Shown here: one piece after another, positions 56,767 to 64,000 of the stretch
How the letters are laid out: every line of letters begins with the position of its first letter
Position numbering within the stretch: position 1 is the first letter of the stretch
Assembly (NCBI GenBank): GCA_025531455.1
Contig: JAMYHL010000031.1
Coordinates: 372,001 to 436,000, forward strand
Length of the DNA: 64,000 bases
Source of the DNA: Apiotrichum sp. Y4204
Lineage: Eukaryota > Basidiomycota > Tremellomycetes > Trichosporonales > Trichosporonaceae
Reading direction: 5' to 3'
Notes under the pieces: model-generated
Databases searched by the model: none
What the model was told of the DNA's origin: nothing
What the model saw: the letters and a program-made list of their open reading frames with translations, nothing else
Position numbers and translations under genes: made by a program

Positions 56767-59700
56767 ATGGCCGAAGCAGCAGGCGTATCGGAATTCTCCC
56801 CGTCCGACTACCACGCCACCGCCGGGCCGTACGAGCACGCTAATCCCAACGGCGAGGAGAGCCAGGAGATAAAGTATGACCCTGCGCTCGACTTTTGCAA
56901 TGCCTTCTGGGGGCAGGGCAACCGCGGCTACGAGACGGTCACAACCCGTCTCGCCGGCGCCGCAGTCACCATCAACGAGCTCAAGCACTTCTGGAAGGAA
57001 CGGTAAGTGAAGACCTTCCGGGTCTGGGGTGGCCCCAGCGCGGCTCGGACTCTGCTCACTCTGCAGCGCCGCCATCGAGGAGGATTATGCGCGGCGCTTG
57101 GCCAGGCTTGCAAACATGTCGCTCGGCAGGGAGGAGGTCGGTGAACTGAAGGAGGCATTGCAGGCGATCCAGGTCGAAACTGCGGCTCAGGCATCCTACC
57201 ACCTCCAGCTCGGTGCCGATATCCAGTCGACCATTGAGCAGCCCACCGGCGAGTTTGCCAACCGCCTCGCCACCCTCAAGAAGGGTCTCCAGGCCAGCGT
57301 CGACAAGTCGTTTGTGAAAAAGACGCTCCAGGAGGGTCACATCCAGAAGGTGAATCGCATATTTGCGGGAACACGAGAAATGTCTCCGAACGCTAACGCC
57401 GCAGAGTCGGGACCGGTACAAAAACAACTGCCTCAAGCTTAACGAGTACACCGCCGAGGCCCGGCTCCACCAGGGCAACGGTGTGGAAAAGTACCAGAAC
57501 AAGATTGAAAAAGTCCGTGTCAACATGAAGAACGACGAGGCCGACCTCCGCGGCTTCCTCGATACGTACGAGTCGACAAACCAAAAGTGGGAGAACGAGT
57601 GGCGGACGTTCCTCGACGTGAGTGAGCTGATGGGTCCTGTTTCATGACGACCCGTCCGTGACCCCCGCTGACAACAGCACGCGCAGGACATTGAGGAGGA
57701 CCGCCTGGTCCTCACCAAGGACCTTGTCTGGTCGTACGCCAACGCCGTTTCACAGGTCTGTGTCGAGGATGACCAGTCGTGCGAGCGTATCCGCGAAAAG
57801 CTCGAGACCTTTGAGCCTGCCAACGACATGGCCAACTTTGCGCGCAACTGGGGCACTGGCAACAGCATTCCCGACTCGCCCGCGTTTGTCAACTATGCCG
57901 CCGGTGAGGACGACAGCACACACCCGGCCACCTTCCACCCTGCAAACTTCCGTCGCCTGTCGAACAAGCCGCCCATGGTCGCCCCGACGCGGCACATTGT
58001 CACCCAGGCTGAGGTGGATGGCATGGCTGCTGAGCAGCCGGCAGCGATCCCGCCGCCGCCCCCACCGCACGACGAGCCTGCCCCTCCTCCCGCAGCAAAA
58101 TCACCTTCCCCGCCTCCCCCTGCTCCCAAGGAGCCGTTGGCGGATGATGTGCAGCGCCTCACACTCCGCGATGAGCCGTCGGACGTACCCACGAGCGCCG
58201 CGTCATCCAAGCCACCCTTTGGCGGCATTGCGCTTCCCGGACTGGGAGAGAACTTTGCAACCACCCTTGGCGACATGGCCCCGCCAGGCGGCCAGGCATC
58301 CGGTCCTGCCCAGGGCCCGCCCAGCCCCAGTGCGCGTGACGTCGCCGACGAGATGGACCCGGTTGCCCGTGCCCTCGCCAACCTCCGTCGCGACCCTCCC
58401 GGACCTGACAGTGTCCGCCGCCAGCAGTCGGTGCGCCAGGCGGACTCGCTCTACTCTGCCAGTGGCTCCATCCGGAGCAACAACAATGCGCCTATCGGGA
58501 GCTCCAGCGTGGCGCGTGCTCCCTCGCCGTCGCCCAGCAACAATCGCGCTTCGGGAACGAGCTACCAGGGTTCTGGCCACCAGACGCGCGCCTCAGGTGA
58601 CTCTTCCCTCGTGCCTCCTGCGCCGGGCCACACGGCAGCCGCACTCGCAAGGTCGATGCAAGACTTTGAGCGCCGCGGCAGCACGAACCGCAATAGCGTA
58701 AACTACTCGGCTATCGCAGACTCGGTCGTCGGCTCGCGTCCAACATCTCCTGCGGGCAGCACTGGCCCCCGCGCCCCTTCGCCAGCGATGATGCAGCCCC
58801 CTTCGCAGGGTAGCGGCCACATTGCCGACACGGTGGTTCCCCAATACGGGCAGGCCTTCCCTGGCGAGCGCGCCCGCTCACGCCCGTCGTCGGTGTACTC
58901 TAACCGTTCGCGTGCCAACTCTATCAACGAAAAGACTCAGGCGCCCGTGAGTCCCCGCCAAGGCTATGTGGGTGTCGGCGCTGGAGGTAGTGCGCGCAGC
59001 CCGTCCCCCGCCCCTCCCACCGCGGCATCCTCCTCCAATCCCTCAGGTGCTCCAGTTCCGCAGAACATTGGTATCAGCCTCGACCAGCACGGTGGTGTTG
59101 CCCACGACTCGATGGCGGAGGCGTACCGCCGGCAGTACCAGCAGGAGCAGCAGCGCCAGCAGACGACCCCTGCGCCCGCAGCTGTACCCCAGCAGCAGCC
59201 CGCAGCGTTCCCGGACCCTCGCATGTCTGACCCCCGCGTGTCGTCGCCGTACCAGCAGCATCCCCAGCCCACGCAGTCACCCCCGACACAATACGCCAGC
59301 GGCTACCCGCAGCAGCAACAGCAGCAGGCATTCCCCGGACACCCGTCGAGTTATGATGCGCAGTCTCGCCAGCGCTCATACGACACGCAGCGCCAGCAGT
59401 CGTATGACACGAGCTCGCGCCACCCTTCGATCGACTCGCAGGCAGGCCGTCACTCGTACGATTCGCGCTATCAGCCGCACGAGGCGCCGCTGCCTGAGCA
59501 GACCCCATACCAGCCTCCCCAACAGCAGCAGCCGCAGCACCCTGGCTACCCGCAGCAGCAGTCTGGACAGTATGGAGCGTATGGACAGCAAGGAGCTCCT
59601 GGTTATGGTCCCAACTACCAACAGCACCAGCCCCAGCAGAGCGCTGCACAACTGCAACAGCAGCAGTACTACAACCAAAATGGCAACGGTTTCCGGCGCG

Positions 59701-60102
59701 AATCGGAGCCCCAGTCGCATCACAGCCACAATGACCCATACCGGTCTACTTCTCCTGCCGCTTTCGCTGCCCCCACGCAGCACCGGACACCGTCGCCACA
59801 CCCTACAATGTCGAATGCTCAGCCCGAGGCAGCGGGTCCGACCGACTGGGCGCCGGGTGGCGCGCCGGTGCTTTTCTACGTCAAGGCGCTGTACGACTAC
59901 GAGGCGCAGAGCCCGGCAGAGTTCGACTTCCAGGCCGGCGACATTATCGCTGTAACCGCCACGCCCGAGGACGGCTGGTGGTCGGGCGAGTTGCTCGACG
60001 AGGCGCGCCGTTCCCCGGGACGCGTCGACTTCCCGTCCAACTTGTGAGTACTAGTGCCGAGCACTCTACAATATACTAACACGCAGTGTCACTCTGTTCT
60101 AG
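56767..60102 (+). CDS. F-BAR and SH3 protein of the Cdc15/Hof1/Imp2 family
   Basis: Such proteins bend or organise the plasma membrane at the division site and scaffold the actomyosin ring and septum. Five exons (56767-57002, 57067-57349, 57405-57617, 57678-60043, 60087-60102) give 1037 residues. F-BAR at about 35-290: FCNAFWGQGNRGYETVTTRL, LKHFWKERAAIEEDYARRLA, DRYKNNCLKLNEY and LVWSYANAVSQVCVEDD. A long disordered, Pro/Ser/Gln-rich region follows (residues about 310-960), with PPPPPPH runs, many RQQS motifs and Q/Y-rich patches. A C-terminal SH3 domain has ALYDYEAQSPAEFDFQAGD, DGWWSGEL and FPSNFVTLF, the last residues coming from the 16-nt final exon. Confirms the frame. Which of Cdc15, Imp2 or Hof1 it corresponds to is not decided. 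Confidence 0.9.
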
Positions 60103-60877
60103 GCTGGCCGTGAGGAGAGGACAGGAGAGCGCGATGTCGATCGAGGTTAATGTCTAGTTGAGAGGGTATGCATTATGGATCCACTAGGTCTGATCTGTTG
60201 GCACTGACGGGGTGGGATGTTTGGATCCCGACGTGGTCGGGCGATCAACATTGATAAGGTGACATATCTTATCGAATGTTCCGCGTATGTTTCAGTCCGT
60301 GTGTGCTGTGTAAAATGCTTGCTAACTACAATTCACCAAGCACAGCGACTGTCCGTCCCTCCGGCGCGGGCCATGTGTGCAGCGCTCGGCGCAAGGCGGG
60401 GCAAGAATCGGCACCGAAAGAATAATTACGAATCGCATCTGCCTTCATCAATCAATCAATCTTTCATCACTGTCCGCACACCCCTGCCTCGTGCCATCAG
60501 TGTCACCAGTTGGGTATGCCCTGCTTCCTGCCATCAGTGCCATCACTCCCATCAGTGCCATCAGCAAAAGTTGGGTGCGAGGCGAGTGCGTGCTTCTCGC
60601 CATCAGTCCGAGAGTTGGGTGCGAGCAAACTGAAACATCGGATATGGATGCGAGAGCGGGGATGGGCGATTGGGAGCGAGGATGTGAGAGTGAGAGGAGT
60701 GTGAAGGCGGGTGCGAGAAATGTCCACCGCCGAGGTAAACGACATGGACCACCGACTCCGAGCCCGACGTATATCAACCTCGGGGCCATCCATGGATCCA
60801 TGCTCATCTCTCCCCAATTCTCCCCCCGATCCCTACCTAATCCCTCTATCCTGACCCTCACCTCCAAGATCTCCACA
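60103..60877. other. Intergenic region before the Q/P-rich gene
   Basis: 775 bp. An in-frame open stretch continues upstream (ORF from 60377), but it has no ATG in good context and is rich in chance codons; a TATA-like CGTATATCAA near 60767 and the leader GATCTCCACAATG favour the ATG at 60878. GCCATCAGTG-type repeats (TGCCATCAGTGCCATCAC) lie near 60525-60560. Confidence 0.5.
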
Positions 60878-62068
60878 ATGTCGGCACTCCCTCTGAGCGA
60901 CATCGACTACGACTCTATGCTGGATGAAATCCTCCAGATGGCGAATGCGCCAGGGCACGCCCTCGCCCCCGGCGACTTTATGCTGCTCGATGTACCCCCG
61001 GTTGACTTGTCGACATTGCCTACCCTCGATCAGGGTGCGGGCGACGTCGAGATGAGCGACAACACCACCTCTGACGCGGTCTTGCCAAACCCCAGCAACT
61101 TCATCAACTCCAACAACTCCCACAACTCCAACAACTCAAATAACGCTCATCACCCGCAGACCTCCCAAGTCGGAGTCCACACCTCCATCCCCAACCACCC
61201 GCAGCCCTCCCAGGCCTCTGCCTCTCAGGCCTCTCAGCCCATCCCCAACCAAACCAACCAGCTCACCGACGAGCAGCGCGCAATCCACGGCGACGTCAGC
61301 CCCGAGCAGCTGTTAGCCGAAATGTCCCAGTGGCGCGCCGAGCAGGCCCAGCAGCCCCAGCAGCCCCAGCAGGACCAGCAGCCCCAGCAGCCCCAGCAGC
61401 CCCAGCAGGCCGAGCAGCCCCGCCAGGCGTCCAACTCCGGCCGCGGCCGTCGCCCAAAGACCAAGACAACGACAAAGACAAAGAAGAGGGTCAAGTCGCA
61501 GAATAAGTCGCAGTCCTCCGCGTCGCGCGTCAAAGTGGAACAGGCCCAGCCCGAAACCCGAAACCAAGTCGCTGTCGCGGGCGTCGTCGGTGTCGCTGGC
61601 CCCGCTGGCCCCGCTCCCCCCGCTCCCGCAAACACCTTTGGCAACACCAACTTCGGGAACGGACACGCGTTCACCGCGCCGGCCTTGCCGCCCGCCACCG
61701 CCGGTACTGGCTTCACCGCGCCGCACATCGCTCCCGCCAACATGCCCTACACTGCACCCAACCCCGCAACCTACGCTGCACCCGCCCCCGCGGCCTACAC
61801 GGCACCCGCCCCCGCGGCATACCCCGCGCCCAACCCCGTCGGGCCAGCTCCGAACGCCACATATCCCGTCCCCACAGCCCACATCGACCCCACTCTCGCC
61901 GCCGCCAATACCGCTAATGCCGGGTCCGACACTGACATCGAGCCCGACGAGGACCAGGAGCCGTTCGAAATCCCCTCCCTAGAATGTAAGTGACACAGAG
62001 TGATATCCCCGCTGGCGCTGACGCTGACGGCAGGGCGTGCCTGGTGGCGGGTAGAAAAGAAAGAGTGA
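60878..62068 (+). CDS. Q/P/N-rich hypothetical protein, possible transcription regulator
   Basis: 380 residues from two exons (60878-61985, 62034-62068), no known family. N terminus acidic/hydrophobic (LSDIDYDSMLDEILQMANAP), then Asn/Ser-rich (NNSHNSNNSNN) and Gln/Pro tracts of QQPQQPQQ type, a basic patch GRGRRPKTKTTTKTKKRVK that could be a nuclear-localisation signal, a run of Ala/Pro repeats (AYTAPAPAAYPAPNP), and an acidic end DTDIEPDEDQEPFEIPSLE. If the GTAAGT at 61986 is used, the protein ends WRAWWRVEKKE; unspliced, it ends CK at a stop at 61991-61993. The acidic and Gln-rich segments resemble transactivation domains, but that is inference. Confidence 0.65.
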
Positions 62069-63084
62069 TCCGCGTCGTGTGTGTGTGTTTGTGTTTGTGT
62101 CTATGTGTTTTCGGCTGTGTTGTTTCTTCGTCGACGGGTGCCACACGACACTGCACGACCTCACTGTGAAACAACACAGGACAGCGCTCTGCCTTGCTTC
62201 CTGCAGTTTTGCGCATTGCACTGCCCCCCTCCCTCCTGTCGCACATGAGAGTGCGCACTCCAATCCACGGCCCAGAAATGGGATAGATCGAGCCCCGACC
62301 CACACCCTATGATGACCATAGTCGTTTCGTCCAGTTGCTCCAAATCCCTGTGTTATCCCCCTTATACGTACGACATGATCCATCTCCCCCATGCATATAT
62401 GCTCTATTATGGTACTTTCCCCAGTCGGCATTCCCAAGTGTACATGACGCAGGGCAATGCGTACAGTATGTTGTACTCGTGTTACTCGTGTTTGTTTGGT
62501 TCTGGATGTCTTAAATTCGTCTGAAAATCTCGGCCCTCCCGCCTTCCACAACCGACAAGGTAGGTGCAAGGGTAAGTGTAATCCTCCGTGCGCTTGCTCC
62601 CATATCCATATCCGTATCCGTTGTCTGGTCCCGGTATCAGCGCGTCCGAAAGCGGCAGAGACGACCCGGAAACGGCGCTCTCGGGACGCGGCACTCGGTC
62701 CCAATCGGGAGGAGAGACAGTCCGGGAACGCGGGAGACGAGGCACAGACACGCCCGGAGAAAACAGGAGCGGTAGCGGCAGGAGCGGCAGGAGTGGGTGG
62801 AGGGGGTGGAACAGTGGAACGGTGGGCAGCAGAATTAAAAAGTACAGAATAAAGGCTTCAAGGCTCTAGAATGCTAGATCAGGACAAGGGGGGGCCACAT
62901 GGGCACTACTTATTACAAGCACGGTCCGGTGTCATTTAAGATGTAACATTCTGCTTCTTTCGACCATGCATGCCGTCCATGCCGTCCAGAGATCCAGAGC
63001 CTTTGATACGAATGCTAGATGTGGGATACCGCGCCTGCCGTACTCGGACAATTTCCGCGCAGGGGCCAAAACTGACCAAATGGC

Positions 63085-63145
63085 AAAGGTGGTCAAGATG
63101 GTCAAGAGGGTCAAATGGCCAAATGGCAATGGCCAAATGGCAAGA
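63085..63145. repeat. Imperfect short-unit repeat (CAAATGGC / GGTCAAGA)
   Basis: Variants of TGGTCAAGATGG and CCAAATGGCAA succeed one another (GGTGGTCAAGATGGTCAAGA; ATGGCCAAATGGCAATGGCC). No coding frame is implied. Confidence 0.7.
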
Positions 63146-63390
63146 TGACAGCATAAGAGGCCATAGAGGCGCAGCTGCCGACCCCTTTTCTCGTCAGCAG
63201 GGCGTCCACCACGATGGAGAGTTTTGTGCCTCTGGAATGCTGGGTCTGGGCGTGCGACGTCTGTATCTTGTCCTGTACACTAGTACTACTGTTCATGTGC
63301 ACTCCATGTCGCGTGCGGCTCTTGCTCTTGGCACGATCCATGATCAGAATCAGGCCAGGGCGGGCTCGTAGGGACAGAAAGCGCAGAAGC

Positions 63391-63430
63391 ACGCCGCACG
63401 ACGCCGCACGGCGCCGCACAGCGCCGCGGC
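63391..63430. repeat. 10-bp GC-rich tandem repeat, four units
   Basis: ACGCCGCACG, ACGCCGCACG, GCGCCGCACA and GCGCCGCGGC follow one another with a period of 10. Two units are identical and two differ at one to four positions. Confidence 0.75.
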
Positions 63431-64000
63431 CCCCGTATCACCTGTCCCGGACGTGCGTGACTGTCTCGTCTCCTTGCTGAGGGGTCTCCGATTACTACTT
63501 CCACCCCGACCCCCACCCCCGTTTCCGTCTTCTTTTCTTCCTGGGCGTCATACTAGCCTCCTTGATCATCATGCACACCCTCCATGATGCAGCGACGACG
63601 GGGGAGCGACGAACAGCCAACGAAGAGCGATGACCCGCCAGTGATGCAGATGCCCCGCTGTGGTGTCGCTGGCCCGCTGGCTGTTGGCGTCGTCGCGCGT
63701 CATGGGATGCGAGGCCTGACGCCCGACGCCTGTCCGAGACCCGAGACTACCGGCCTGCCGGACTGCCGGCTGGCAAGTGCGGTTGTCACCAGCAGCGAGC
63801 AAGCCACGACAATGGCCGCCCAGATGCTGCATCGAGCAGTGATACCAGTGCATCGAGGGTTCGCCGGGGCTTATTGGGTGCATTGCGCCGCCGATTGAGC
63901 CATGAACCTTGAACCTTCACTTTGCACTGGGGGCACAGATTGCCTGCCTATTGTGTGCTAGCCAGCAAAGTCATCCGCTTAACCACATCGAGCAACAACG

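Larger units (their letters stand above)
62069..64000. other. Right-edge intergenic region
   Basis: 1.9 kb without a supported gene. It contains a 10-bp repeat of four units (63391-63430) and a run of overlapping TGGTCAAGA / CAAATGGC repeats at about 63081-63138. ORFs on both strands carry no motif. The next gene probably starts beyond the edge. Confidence 0.45.

Noticed and set aside
60377..60877. In-frame extension of the Q/P-rich gene
   Set aside because: No conserved sequence; a TATA-like box and leader lie between it and the ATG at 60878.
1..64000. CRISPR arrays, insertion sequences, bacterial operons or retroelement genes
   Set aside because: No regularly spaced direct repeats, no transposase, integrase or reverse-transcriptase motifs were found on either strand.

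Overview
This is a nuclear fungal contig, most likely from a basidiomycete yeast of the Tremellomycetes (the Trichosporonales would fit). The evidence is moderately high GC, dense short introns (about 33-60 nt, GTRNGT donors, a CTRAC branch site a few bases before YAG), C-ending codons in highly expressed genes and a eukaryotic gene set. No gene crosses the right edge; the first gene is cut by the left edge. Gene models below were spliced by eye; each recognised family reads in frame across its introns and, where I checked exon sums, they come out in whole codons.

Layout: 1-718 is the end of a hypothetical gene. 898-9501 holds SEC24 (with an unexpected N-terminal WW domain), SEH1, ATP23, RPB10 and a PAAF1/Rpn14-like gene. 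10824-12999 is class II fructose-bisphosphate aldolase with 12-nt and 6-nt micro-exons. 14113-25107 carries five consecutive plus-strand genes with no recognised family. 26588-29410 is a Zn2Cys6 regulator and 30627-31471 a GPR1/FUN34/YaaH acetate transporter. 31472-36116 is gene-poor. Then come a small hypothetical (36117), CTR9 (minus) and threonyl-tRNA synthetase sharing a divergent promoter, a 2105-residue separase, the bifunctional biotin gene BioD-BioA (minus), a Cdc15/Hof1-type F-BAR-SH3 gene, and a Q/P-rich hypothetical at 60878. The last 1.9 kb is empty.

Main discovery: the five genes at 14.1-25.1 kb and the truncated gene at the left edge appear to be six divergent members of one undescribed family. 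They share a domain of about 75-80 residues (predicted beta-alpha-beta-beta-alpha) joined to unrelated tails. The relationship rests on weak sequence similarity plus a shared intron plan: a phase-0 intron at the domain start, a phase-1 intron in the middle and a phase-2 intron at its end. One member (16240) has a TATA box and extreme codon bias, so it is probably very highly expressed.

The remaining genes are housekeeping functions (COPII coat, nuclear pore, mitochondrial protease, RNA polymerase subunit, proteasome assembly, glycolysis, transcription elongation, translation, chromosome segregation, biotin, septation) with no operon-like logic. Several pairs are divergent (SEC24/SEH1, ATP23/RPB10, CTR9/THS1) or convergent.
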